Of a stretch of DNA of 64,000 bases, positions 31,992 to 39,893 are shown piece after piece. Position numbers and translations under genes: made by a program. The number at the start of each line of letters is the position of its first letter. The stretch's first letter is position 1. The stretch comes from Halorussus limi (GTDB lineage: Archaea > Halobacteriota > Halobacteria > Halobacteriales > Haladaptataceae), in contig NZ_CP096661.1 in the NCBI RefSeq assembly GCF_023238205.1, forward strand, positions 1 to 64,000, written 5' to 3'. The notes beneath the pieces were generated by a model that was given only the letters and a program-made list of their open reading frames with translations, was not told the DNA's origin and ran no database searches.

Positions 31992-33133
31992 GCGGCGCGG
32001 ACGACGAACCGCTGCTATCGCTCCGGAACGTGAGCGTCCACTTCGAGGACGAACAGCTGTTCGGTCTCGCCGGTTCGGAGACCGTCCGCGCCGTCGACGA
32101 CGTGAGCCTCGACGTCCACGAGAACGACGTGGTGGCGCTGGTCGGCGAGTCGGGGTGCGGCAAGACCACGCTCGGGAAGACCGCCATCGGCGTCCAGCGA
32201 CCCACCGACGGCAACGTGCGGTACCGCGGTCAGGATGTCTGGGAGGCGAAGGACGCGAAGGGGTTCCTCGGCGGCGGGGGCGACGTGACCCACTCGTGGG
32301 AGGAGATTCGACGGTCGCTCCAGATGATTCACCAGGACCCCGGGAGTTCGCTGAACTCGAACTTCACCATCGAGTCGATACTCTCGGCGCCGCTGAAGAA
32401 GTGGGAACCCGAGATGAGCGAGGCCGACCGCCGGGTCCGCATCTACGGCCTGCTCGAATACGTCGGCATGACGCCCGCGGAGGACTACGCCAGCCGATAC
32501 CCCCACCAACTGTCGGGCGGCGAACAACAGCGCGTCGCGCTCATCCGGGCGCTGTTGATGAACTCGGACCTCATCCTCGCCGACGAGGCCATCAGCGCAC
32601 TCGACGTGTCGCTACGCGCGGAGATGATGGACCTCATGCTCGAACTACAGGAGGAGTTCGACACCTCCTACCTGTTCATCTCGCACAACCTCGCCAACGC
32701 GAAGCACCTCACTCAGCGGGCGGGCGGTCGCATCGGAATCATGTACCTCGGCGAACTCGTAGAAATCGGCACGCCCGAGCAGATAATCCACGACCCACAG
32801 CACCCCTACACGAAGGTGTTGCTGTGGGCGACTTCGGACCTCCAGAACAGGTCGGAGGGCGTCTCGACGCCTCCGGTTCGGTCGCTCGACATCCCCGAAC
32901 CGACCGACCCGCCCTCCGGGTGTCGGTTCCACACGCGCTGTCTCGAAGCGCGGGAGGTCTGCACGCGCGAGTGCCCGTCGCTCGACGACCACGACGGCGA
33001 CGGCCGACGGACCGCCTGCTTCCGCGCGGACCCGGACCACGAGTACTGGGAGAGCGAACCGCTCGACGGCGCTGAAACCGAAGAAAGCGCGACCGGTAAC
33101 CGAAGCGAACGCGGTGCGGCCGGAGACGACTGA
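31988..33133 (+). CDS. ABC transporter ATPase, DppF/OppF type
   Basis: A 381-residue ATPase. The Walker A is GESGCGKT (53-60), the Q-loop MIHQDPGSSLN, the signature LSGGEQQR, the Walker B LILADEAISALD (Glu present, with Ala where Pro is usual), and the H-loop FISHNLA. The C-terminal cysteine motif is CRFHTRCLEAREVC. An insert after the Walker A region (KDAKGFLGGGGDVTH) is longer than in typical DppF. It completes the importer, after which the operon ends; the next gene is on the opposite strand. Confidence 0.94.
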   Translation: MSGADDEPLLSLRNVSVHFEDEQLFGLAGSETVRAVDDVSLDVHENDVVALVGESGCGKTTLGKTAIGVQRPTDGNVRYRGQDVWEAKDAKGFLGGGGDVTHSWEEIRRSLQMIHQDPGSSLNSNFTIESILSAPLKKWEPEMSEADRRVRIYGLLEYVGMTPAEDYASRYPHQLSGGEQQRVALIRALLMNSDLILADEAISALDVSLRAEMMDLMLELQEEFDTSYLFISHNLANAKHLTQRAGGRIGIMYLGELVEIGTPEQIIHDPQHPYTKVLLWATSDLQNRSEGVSTPPVRSLDIPEPTDPPSGCRFHTRCLEAREVCTRECPSLDDHDGDGRRTACFRADPDHEYWESEPLDGAETEESATGNRSERGAAGDD

Positions 33134-33166
33134 GGCCGCTACGACCGCCCGCTCGGAGGTCTCCTC

Positions 33167-34282
33167 TCAGTCGACGCGGTACTGTTCGACCTTCTGCTCG
33201 TCCACGTCGATGCCGAGTCCCGGGCCGTCGGGAACCGGGTACGCGCCGTCCTCGACCTCGAACGGGTCCTCGACGATGTAGTCGTCCCACCCGTAGTAGA
33301 CGCTGTCCGGCGGCAGGTTGATGCCGGGCGTGCTGGCCACGGTGTGGAGCACCGCCGCGGTCTTGACCCCGAGGTCGAACCCGCAGTGGTGGGTGACGGA
33401 GACGCCGGCGTTGGCGGCCATCGCGACCTGTTCGCGGACGCGGAGGATGCCGCCCGCTGGGACGAGGTCCACGACGGCCACGTCGATGGCGTCGGCCTGG
33501 AGGAGGTATCGGAGGTTCCGCGGGAAGTAGGTGTCCTCGTTGACCGCGACGGGCGTCCGCACGCGGTCCCGGAGCGACGCGTACGTGCCGTAGGTGTCGA
33601 TTCGGACGGGTTGTTCGAGGTACTGGAGCAGGATGCCCTCCTCTTCGAGTCGGGTGGCGACCCGGACCGCGTCCTCGAACGACCACCCCTGATTGGGGTC
33701 GAGGCGGAACTCAAGTTGGCCGTCGACCTCCTCGTGCATCGCTCGGATTCGCGCCACGTCCTCGCGCCAGTCGGGACCCGCCTTCGTCTTCAGCGTCGAG
33801 AACCCGTGTTCGACCGCTCGTCTGGCGTACGTGCGCGACTCCTCGGGACCGAGGATGCCGAGGCAGGTGGCGACGGGAACTCGGTCGCGGGTCTTCCCGC
33901 CGAGGAGTCGGTGGACGGGTTGGCCGACCGACTTGCCGAACGCGTCCCAGAGCGCGGTCTCGACCGCACCGAGGAACGGCCGCACTTTCACGTACGGGAA
34001 GTAAAACGAGTCCACGAAGTCGCGTATCTCGCCGACTTCGCGGCCGACGAGTTCGGGGGCGACGACGTCGTCCATCACGGCCTTCGTCACTGCCGCGGAC
34101 TTCATTCCGACGAGCATCTCGCCCCACCCGGTCACGCCGTCGTCGGTATCGACCCTGACGAGCATGCGCGTGACGGACTCGACTTCGTCGTGATTGCTCA
34201 CGTAGGGCGCGAGGCCGAGGTCGGATTCGAGCGGCGCTACGTCCATCTCCACCGGGATGGCGGTGACGTTCGTAATCGGCAT
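33167..34282 (-). CDS. Enolase-superfamily enzyme (mandelate racemase/muconate lactonizing group)
   Basis: A 371-residue enolase-superfamily protein. The K-x-K motif on strand 2 is K165-T-K167; metal ligands are D195 (RLDPNQGW), E223 (YLEQP) and E249 (VNEDTY). On strand 6 the lysine typical of dipeptide epimerases is absent (VVDLVPAGGI, D272), while H298/H299 in THHCGFD follow on strand 7, as in the mandelate racemase Asp-His dyad. This favours a sugar-acid dehydratase or racemase over an L-Ala-D/L-Glu epimerase. Haloarchaea use enolase-superfamily dehydratases in the semi-phosphorylative Entner-Doudoroff route. It abuts the ABC operon convergently. Confidence 0.9.
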   Translation of the reverse strand: MPITNVTAIPVEMDVAPLESDLGLAPYVSNHDEVESVTRMLVRVDTDDGVTGWGEMLVGMKSAAVTKAVMDDVVAPELVGREVGEIRDFVDSFYFPYVKVRPFLGAVETALWDAFGKSVGQPVHRLLGGKTRDRVPVATCLGILGPEESRTYARRAVEHGFSTLKTKAGPDWREDVARIRAMHEEVDGQLEFRLDPNQGWSFEDAVRVATRLEEEGILLQYLEQPVRIDTYGTYASLRDRVRTPVAVNEDTYFPRNLRYLLQADAIDVAVVDLVPAGGILRVREQVAMAANAGVSVTHHCGFDLGVKTAAVLHTVASTPGINLPPDSVYYGWDDYIVEDPFEVEDGAYPVPDGPGLGIDVDEQKVEQYRVD

Positions 34283-34366
34283 ACCTGTCCCTCGTAGCCC
34301 ACCTACAAATAATTCGTCACTGTGGCGGACGCCGCCAGCGACGACGGAGACGGGGTCGGTCCGCAG

Positions 34367-34374
34367 TTTTTATG
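34367..34374 (+). promoter_or_regulatory. TATA-like box of the deacetylase gene
   Basis: TTTTTATG lies 26-33 nt upstream of the ATG at 34400, consistent with a leaderless transcript. It supports that start over an upstream in-frame ATG at 34322. Confidence 0.5.
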
Positions 34375-34399
34375 CCGCCGCCGGGTGTCGCGAGAATCG

Positions 34400-35224
34400 A
34401 TGCCAACCGAGACAGTTCGCGTTCTCGTCGTCGGTGCCCACCCCGACGACTGCGACCTCAAAGCCGGCGGCGTCGCCTGTAAGTACGCCGACCGCGGTGA
34501 CGAAGTGCTGTTCGTCTCGATGACGAACGGCGAGGCGGGCCACCACGAACTCGCGGGCCGGGAACTGGTAGAGCGCCGCCGCGCGGAGGCCGAGGCCTCG
34601 GCGGCGGTCGCGGGCGCCGAGTTCGAGATGTTCGACGTTCCCGACGGGCGACTCGAACCGTCGCTAGAGAACCGCGACCGCCTCATTCGGACGATTCGGG
34701 AGTTCCGCCCGGATCTCGTCCTCACCCACCGACCGAACGACTACCACCCGGACCACCGGTACACCGCCCAACTCGTGCGGGACGCCGCCTACCTCGTCGC
34801 GGTGCCGAACGTCTGTCCGGCGACACCCGCGCTCGACCGGAATCCCGTCTTCGCGTACCTGAGCGACGGGTTCGACCGGCCGTACCCCTTCTCGCCGGAC
34901 GTGGTCGTGGACGTGGACGACGTGGCCGACCGGAAGTTCGAAATGCTCGACTGCCACGAGTCCCAGATGTACGAGTGGCTTCCCCACGTCGAAGACGCGT
35001 TAGCGGAGGTCCCCGACGACCCCGACGCGCGCTTCGAATGGCTCCGGGACGGCGGCCTGCCCCACGTAGAGGCGCTCGCGGACGTGTCGGACCGCTTCCG
35101 CGACGCGCTGGTCGAGCGCTACGGCGCGGACGGCGAGGACGTTCGCTACGCGGAGGCGTTCGAGGTGAGCGAGTACGGCCGACCGCTGACCGACGACGCG
35201 GCCGAGCGCCTGTTCCCGTTCTGA
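34400..35224 (+). CDS. PIG-L/LmbE-family deacetylase
   Basis: A 274-residue PIG-L family zinc hydrolase. The metal/catalytic motif GAHPDDCDL (H14, D16, D17) is at the N-terminus and the third zinc ligand is in NDYHPDHR (H116, H119). Members remove acetyl groups from GlcNAc-containing substrates; the archaeal diacetylchitobiose deacetylase Dac of Thermococcus belongs here. In this island it could deacetylate GlcNAc, chitobiose or MurNAc after entry. No signal peptide is present, so it is cytoplasmic. The next gene starts 52 bp downstream in the same direction. Confidence 0.92.
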   Translation: MPTETVRVLVVGAHPDDCDLKAGGVACKYADRGDEVLFVSMTNGEAGHHELAGRELVERRRAEAEASAAVAGAEFEMFDVPDGRLEPSLENRDRLIRTIREFRPDLVLTHRPNDYHPDHRYTAQLVRDAAYLVAVPNVCPATPALDRNPVFAYLSDGFDRPYPFSPDVVVDVDDVADRKFEMLDCHESQMYEWLPHVEDALAEVPDDPDARFEWLRDGGLPHVEALADVSDRFRDALVERYGADGEDVRYAEAFEVSEYGRPLTDDAAERLFPF

Positions 35225-35276
35225 GGAGTCGGCGCCAGCGGTGTACTTATGTCGCGGGCGTTCGAGACGACGGACG

Positions 35277-36005
35277 ATGACGAACGTCCTCCTCGCCGGA
35301 GAGTCGTGGGTGACCGTACAGTTCGAAATCAAGGGCCGAAACGTGCTGCAAGACAGTCAGTACGGTGAGGCCGCCGACCGGTTCGTCTCGACGCTGGAGG
35401 AGGTCGGCGCGTCGGTGACGTACCAGCCGTGTCACGTCGCGGCGGAGTCGTTCCCCCGAACGACGGCGGAACTCGACGAGTACGACCTCGTGATTCTCAG
35501 CGACGTCGGCGCCGACACCCTCCAGATTACGGACCGAGTCGCCGACGGCGACACCGACGTCGACCGGTGTGCGCTGCTCGCGGAGTGGGTCCGGGAGGGC
35601 GGTGCGCTCGGCATGGTCGGCGGCTACATGAGTTTCGCGGGGAAGGGCGGCCAAGCCCGGTACGGGCGGACGCCGGTCGCGGACGTGTTACCGGTCGAAG
35701 TGTCCGCGGGCGACGACCGGGTCGAGACGCCCGACGGGGCGGTTCCCCAAAACGAGGGCGTGCCGGGCGCCGACCTCCCCGCGGAGTGGCCCCACGTCCT
35801 CGGCTACAACCGGACCGTAGCGAAGTCTGACGCGGACGTCTGGGCGACGGTCCGAAGCGACCCGTTCCTCGCGGTCGGCGACTACGGCGACGGGAGTTCG
35901 TTCGCGTACGCGACCGACTGCGCGCCCCACTGGGCGCCGGAGGGACTGCTCTCGTGGGACCACCTCCCGACGCTCTGGAGACGCGTCCTCGACCGCGTGA
36001 CGTAG
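35277..36005 (+). CDS. Glutamine-amidotransferase-like protein (PF07090 type), lacks nucleophile Cys
   Basis: A 242-residue class I glutamine-amidotransferase-like (ThuA-like) protein. The N-terminal VLLAGESWVTVQFEIKG, then YDLVILSDVGADTL, LGMVGGYMSFAGKGGQARY and GYNR are hallmarks of the PF07090 family. Where true amidotransferases have the nucleophile elbow with Cys, this reads GGYMSF, so it should not hydrolyse glutamine. Related ThuA proteins act in sugar catabolism, so a sugar-binding or isomerising role is conceivable. It is probably co-transcribed with the deacetylase. The late HW motif (APHWAPEG) is also conserved in my recollection of the family. Confidence 0.82.
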   Translation: MTNVLLAGESWVTVQFEIKGRNVLQDSQYGEAADRFVSTLEEVGASVTYQPCHVAAESFPRTTAELDEYDLVILSDVGADTLQITDRVADGDTDVDRCALLAEWVREGGALGMVGGYMSFAGKGGQARYGRTPVADVLPVEVSAGDDRVETPDGAVPQNEGVPGADLPAEWPHVLGYNRTVAKSDADVWATVRSDPFLAVGDYGDGSSFAYATDCAPHWAPEGLLSWDHLPTLWRRVLDRVT

Positions 36006-36019
36006 CGGGTCGGTCGCGG

Positions 36020-37024
36020 TCAGGGGAGTTCGTCGAGGTAGGCGTTCCACACGGCCATCGGTTCCTCGCAGGCTATCTCCGAAATGGTCCGACAGCCGTC
36101 GTAGCCCCACACGAACACGCTGTCCGCGCCGGTGTCGAGCGCGGTCCGGGTCGCGGTCCGAACGTCGTCGGCGGCCGACTCGCCCGACAGGCCGAAGCCC
36201 TGAATCCAGAGTTGGCTCCGGAGACCGTGGTCGTCGGCGACCTCGACCAGTTCCTCGCCGTACCGCGCGACGTACTCGCCGGGGTCGGCGTCCTCGGTGA
36301 ACGCCGCCCAGTAGGGGTCGGTCGCCAGCACGTCGATGTGGTCGCTCTCGGCCATCTGCGCCCAGTCGCGCGGCCCGTGGTCGGCCGACTGGGTGGGCAT
36401 GAGACAGACGGCGTTCTCCGCGCCCTCCTCGCTACCCAGAGCCATCATCTCGTCGAGGAAGTCGAGCATCGAGGCCTCGCGGAACCGGGAGACTCGCTCG
36501 GTCTCGGTCGCCGGCATCGGTTCGTCGTACCGCTCGCGGTACCGCTCCCGGCAGTGGTCGCACCGACAGCACCACACGTCGTCGGGGTAGCCGTCCTCGT
36601 ACCAGTGGACGTCGTGCCAGTGGGGTTCGTCCCAGAAGAGAACGTCCGCGCCGAGTCCGGCGGCGTCCTCGGTCCACCCGCGCATGAACTCCCGGAACGC
36701 CGGGTCGTTGAAACAGGCGGCCGGAACCCGCTCGCCGGTGCTGAGCACCTGCCGGGAGTCCGGGTTGTGGGCCACGAACCGGGAGAACTCCTCGCCGCCG
36801 AAGACGCCGCCGACCGCCCACGGGTTGACGTACGTCGTCAGCCCCCGGTCGCGACTCGCCGCGACGATGTCGGCCATCGTCTCGCGATAGAACGCCCGGT
36901 CGCGCTCGCTGAACGTGTGGAGGACGGCGTCGAGTCCGGCCTCTCGAAAGCGGTCCAAGTCCGCCGCCGCGTGTTCTGGGTCCTGTACGCCGAAGTAGCT
37001 CGTACCGGCTTCTGTGTCGGGCAT
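36020..37024 (-). CDS. TIM-barrel glycosidase-like protein with CCRCDHC motif
   Basis: A 334-residue protein. The start is the ATG of MPDTEAGTSYFGVQD; longer upstream reading is Arg/Pro-rich and rejected. Strand-like blocks (TYVNPWAVGG, GADVLFWDEPHWHD, AVCLMPTQ, IDVLATDPYWAAF, LWIQGFGLS, DSVFVWGYDG) fit a (beta/alpha)8 barrel. The Glu and Asp in FWDEPHW are good catalytic candidates. A Cys cluster, CCRCDHC, follows the fourth strand, as in the protein at 18138, suggesting that the two are distant paralogues. No signal peptide is present. It is convergent with the amidotransferase-like gene and divergent from the PLP enzyme. Confidence 0.75.
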   Translation of the reverse strand: MPDTEAGTSYFGVQDPEHAAADLDRFREAGLDAVLHTFSERDRAFYRETMADIVAASRDRGLTTYVNPWAVGGVFGGEEFSRFVAHNPDSRQVLSTGERVPAACFNDPAFREFMRGWTEDAAGLGADVLFWDEPHWHDVHWYEDGYPDDVWCCRCDHCRERYRERYDEPMPATETERVSRFREASMLDFLDEMMALGSEEGAENAVCLMPTQSADHGPRDWAQMAESDHIDVLATDPYWAAFTEDADPGEYVARYGEELVEVADDHGLRSQLWIQGFGLSGESAADDVRTATRTALDTGADSVFVWGYDGCRTISEIACEEPMAVWNAYLDELP

Positions 37025-37154
37025 GGAACGCGTCGTGCTATCGATGCACATCCGAGAACCATGAACGTACCGGTGGGCGAAGGGAGAAAAAGGGTCGAAG
37101 TGAGTCGAAATGGGCCGAGGCGAGGTAGACCGAGACGGGCGGCGAACGCCGAAC

Positions 37155-37163
37155 CTATTTAAC
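37155..37163 (+). promoter_or_regulatory. TATA-like box of the SelA-like gene
   Basis: CTATTTAAC lies 24-31 nt upstream of the ATG at 37186. The spacing implies a leaderless transcript for the PLP enzyme. Confidence 0.6.
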
Positions 37164-37185
37164 GCAGGCCGCGCCAGACGTTCGT

Positions 37186-38394
37186 ATGCCACCCGAGACC
37201 ATCTACGAGGAGTTGGGCGTCCCGCACGTGGTCAACGCGACGGGGACGAAGACCCGCATCGGCGGGAGTCGAATCCGGCCGGAGGCCGTCGACGCGATGG
37301 CCCGCGCGTCGGAGGCGTTCGTGCGCCTCTCGGACCTGCAGGCCAGGGCGAGCGAACTGATAGCGGACGTGACCGGGGCGGACGCGGGCTACGTCGCGTC
37401 CGGCGCGGCGAGTGCGCTCGCGCTCGGCGCGGCGGCCTGCATCGCGGGCGACGACCTCGGAGCGATGGCCCGCCTCCCCGACACCGAGGGCGTCGCCGAC
37501 GAAATCGTGATGGCCCGGACCCACCGGACCGGCTACGACCACGCGCTCCGGGCCGCGGGCGCGACAGTCGTGGACGTCGGGACCAACGACAAGCACCTCG
37601 GCACCGGGTCGCGGAACGTCGAACCGTGGGAAATCGAGGACGCCATCGGCGAGGACACCGCGGCGGTCGCCTACGTCGAGAAGTCCTACACAGAACCGCC
37701 GCTCGACGTGGTGTGCGACATCGCCCACGACAACGGCGTTCCCGTAATCGTGGATGCGGCCGCCGAACTCCCGCCGACGAGCAACCTCTCGGCGTTCGTG
37801 GACGCCGGTGCTGACCTCGTGGCGTTCAGCGGCGGGAAGGCCGTCCGCGGCCCGCAGACGACCGGTATCCTCGCCGGGCGAGAGGAGCTCGTCGAGTCGG
37901 TCGCGGCCCAGCACCTCGACATGCACGCCGCCGAGCAGGTGTGGGAACCGGCGCGCGAACTCGTGGACCCCGAGGAACTCGGCGGCGTCCCCCGGCAGGG
38001 AATCGGTCGCCCGATGAAGGTCGGCAAGGAGGAACTCGTCGGCCTGATTCGCGCGCTCGAACTGTTCGTCGAGGAGGACCACGACGCCCTCACCGAGGAG
38101 TGGCGCGAACGCGCGGAGCGAATCTCCGCCGACCTCGATTCTGTCGCCGGATTCGACACCTCGCTCACGGCCGACGACAAGACCGCGGTTGCGCCCGAAG
38201 TCATCGTCTCGGTGGACCCGGACGTCGCCGGCGTCTCGGCGGCCGACGTGGTCGGCGGACTCCGGCGCGAGGAACCCCGCGTGTTCGTCGGCGCGGACGC
38301 GCTCCCGGCGGGCGAGTTCACGGTCAACCCGATGTGTCTCACCGACGCGGAGGCCGACTACGCCGTCGAACGCATCGCCGCACAGGTCGAATAG
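37186..38394 (+). CDS. SelA-like PLP enzyme (D-glucosaminate ammonia-lyase-type candidate)
   Basis: A 402-residue fold-type I PLP protein of the SelA/DgaE group. The PLP lysine is K218 in FSGGKAVRGPQTTG; D190 in VIVDAAAELPP pairs with the pyridine nitrogen. The N-terminal VVNATGTKTRIGGSR and YVASGAASALALGAAACIAG are typical. It is not selenocysteine synthase: the tRNA-binding parts are missing and the neighbours are catabolic. Relatives such as Salmonella DgaE eliminate ammonia from D-glucosaminate-6-phosphate to form the 2-keto-3-deoxy acid. Next to a glucose dehydrogenase, RidA and a deacetylase, an amino-sugar-acid lyase is the best guess. Confidence 0.85.
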   Translation: MPPETIYEELGVPHVVNATGTKTRIGGSRIRPEAVDAMARASEAFVRLSDLQARASELIADVTGADAGYVASGAASALALGAAACIAGDDLGAMARLPDTEGVADEIVMARTHRTGYDHALRAAGATVVDVGTNDKHLGTGSRNVEPWEIEDAIGEDTAAVAYVEKSYTEPPLDVVCDIAHDNGVPVIVDAAAELPPTSNLSAFVDAGADLVAFSGGKAVRGPQTTGILAGREELVESVAAQHLDMHAAEQVWEPARELVDPEELGGVPRQGIGRPMKVGKEELVGLIRALELFVEEDHDALTEEWRERAERISADLDSVAGFDTSLTADDKTAVAPEVIVSVDPDVAGVSAADVVGGLRREEPRVFVGADALPAGEFTVNPMCLTDAEADYAVERIAAQVE

Positions 38395-38421
38395 TGAGAC
38401 GGTCGAAATCTGTGGCGGAAG

Positions 38422-39489
38422 CTACAGCGTGTCGAACTCCACGACGGTCTTTATCACGTCGTCGCCGGTCTCGAACGCTCGCTCGACCTCGTCGGGACCG
38501 TAGACGCCGGTGACGAGTTCGTCGGTGAACCACTCGGGGAACGCAGCGAGCGACTCCTCGGCCGCCTCGTACTGCTCGACGTTGGAGTTGACGCTCCCGA
38601 GCAGCGCCTTGTTCTGCAACACCATCTCGCGGTGGATACGCCCGCCGTCGAGTTCGACCGTCCCGTCCGAGGGGATGCCGAGCAGTGCCCCGACGCCGTT
38701 CGGCGCGAGCGCAGTCACCGTCTCGAACGCGTGGGGCGCGTGTCCGGTCGCCTCGTAGACGAAGTCCATCGCCTCGTGAGCGTCTAGCACCTCGGGGAGC
38801 GGCGTCTCGCGCGAATCGACGTAGGTCGCGCCGAGGCGCTCGATTATCTCTATCGTCGGGTCGGGTCGGTCGCGCCGACCGAGGCAGTAGCACCGCTCGA
38901 AGTCGTCGCGTTCGACCAGCATCGCCAGCGTCAGGAGACCGAGCGGCCCGTTGCCGAGGACGAGCGCGGACTCGGGCTCCCACTCGAACGCCGACCGACT
39001 GGCGTAGGCGTGTTCGAGGGCCTTCTCGGTGTTGCTGACCGGTTCGACGAGGAACCCGGTGGTCGCGAAGTCGTCGGGGACGCCGACGAGAAATCGCTCG
39101 TCGCTGGTGAAGTAGTCGGCCATGTAGCCGTGCGCGCCGACGATTCCCCGTTCGAGGTATGCGCCGTCGGGAGCCATGTCGGGTTCGCCGCGCTCGAAGT
39201 GCTCGTTTCCCGCTCCCGGCGGCCGCCGGACCGTCGGGACGACGAGGTCGCCCGCGTCGAATCGGGTCCCGTTCGGGTCCTCTACGACCCCGACCGCCTC
39301 GTGGCCGAGAATCTGGTAGTCCGTGCCCTCGGGAAAGCCGCCGTGGCTCCCGCCGACGACTTCGTGGTCGGTGCCGTCGATGCCGACTCGGAGCGTCCGA
39401 ACCAGCGCTTCGCCGGTGTCGGGAGTCGGTTTCGGCACGTCGACGACTCGGGGCGTCGATTCACCGCGCCGAACTGCGATGGCTCTCAT
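38422..39489 (-). CDS. gdh: Glucose 1-dehydrogenase-family zinc dehydrogenase
   Basis: A 355-residue medium-chain dehydrogenase of the haloarchaeal glucose dehydrogenase type. It begins MRAIAVRRGESTPRVV. Zinc ligands match the Haloferax enzyme: D38 (IDGTD), H63 and E64 (LGHEA), and a Glu near 149 (FLVEPVS). The nucleotide motif is LVLGNGPLGLLTLAML. The family oxidises glucose and some analogues to the lactone with NADP. In this operon glucosamine or another murein-derived hexosamine may be the substrate. It starts 14 bp downstream of the RidA stop, so the two share a transcript. Confidence 0.93.
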   Translation of the reverse strand: MRAIAVRRGESTPRVVDVPKPTPDTGEALVRTLRVGIDGTDHEVVGGSHGGFPEGTDYQILGHEAVGVVEDPNGTRFDAGDLVVPTVRRPPGAGNEHFERGEPDMAPDGAYLERGIVGAHGYMADYFTSDERFLVGVPDDFATTGFLVEPVSNTEKALEHAYASRSAFEWEPESALVLGNGPLGLLTLAMLVERDDFERCYCLGRRDRPDPTIEIIERLGATYVDSRETPLPEVLDAHEAMDFVYEATGHAPHAFETVTALAPNGVGALLGIPSDGTVELDGGRIHREMVLQNKALLGSVNSNVEQYEAAEESLAAFPEWFTDELVTGVYGPDEVERAFETGDDVIKTVVEFDTL

Positions 39490-39503
39490 CGGTCGGTCAC
39501 TCC

Positions 39504-39893
39504 TCACTCCTCCGTCCCGCGGGCGCTGGCGACGACTTCGATTTCGACGCCGATGTCGATGGGGAGGTCCTCGACTTGGACCGCGCTCCGGGCGGGATAC
39601 GGTGACGACATGTACTCGGCGTACACCTCGTTGATGGCGTCGTAGTCGTCCATGTCCTGCACGAAGACGGTCGCTTTCACCACGTCGTCGAGCGAGCGGT
39701 CGGCCGCCGCGAGGACCGCTTCGACGTTTTCCAGCGTTCGCTCGGTCTGTTCCTCGATGGTGTCGCCGACGATGTCGCCGGACTCGGGGTCGACCGGTCC
39801 CTGCCCCGAGACGTATATCCGGTCCCCGTCGCGGATACCCTGCGAGAAGGGGCCGATGCTCGGCGGCGCGGCGTCGGTGCTAATTTCCTCCAT
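39504..39893 (-). CDS. ridA: RidA-family enamine/imine deaminase
   Basis: A 129-residue YjgF/YER057c/UK114 protein. The invariant arginine is R102 (PARSAVQV), E119 lies in VEIEVVASA, and SIGPFSQGI and IYVSGQGPVDPESG form the N-terminal half. RidA hydrolyses reactive enamines and imines released by PLP-dependent dehydratases, giving the keto acid plus ammonia. Here it is the first gene of an operon with a sugar dehydrogenase, opposite a PLP lyase candidate, which fits handling of an aminoacrylate-like intermediate. It is preceded by about 135 nt of untranslated sequence if the TATA box at 40028 is used. Confidence 0.93.
   Translation of the reverse strand: MEEISTDAAPPSIGPFSQGIRDGDRIYVSGQGPVDPESGDIVGDTIEEQTERTLENVEAVLAAADRSLDDVVKATVFVQDMDDYDAINEVYAEYMSSPYPARSAVQVEDLPIDIGVEIEVVASARGTEE

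Noticed and set aside
33167-34282. L-Ala-D/L-Glu epimerase assignment from murein context
   Set aside because: The strand-6 catalytic lysine is missing and an Asp-His pair is present instead, so the name is not supported.
37186-38394. Selenocysteine synthase SelA
   Set aside because: No SelB, SelD or tRNA-Sec in the window, tRNA-binding regions lacking and a catabolic neighbourhood; a DgaE-like lyase fits better.
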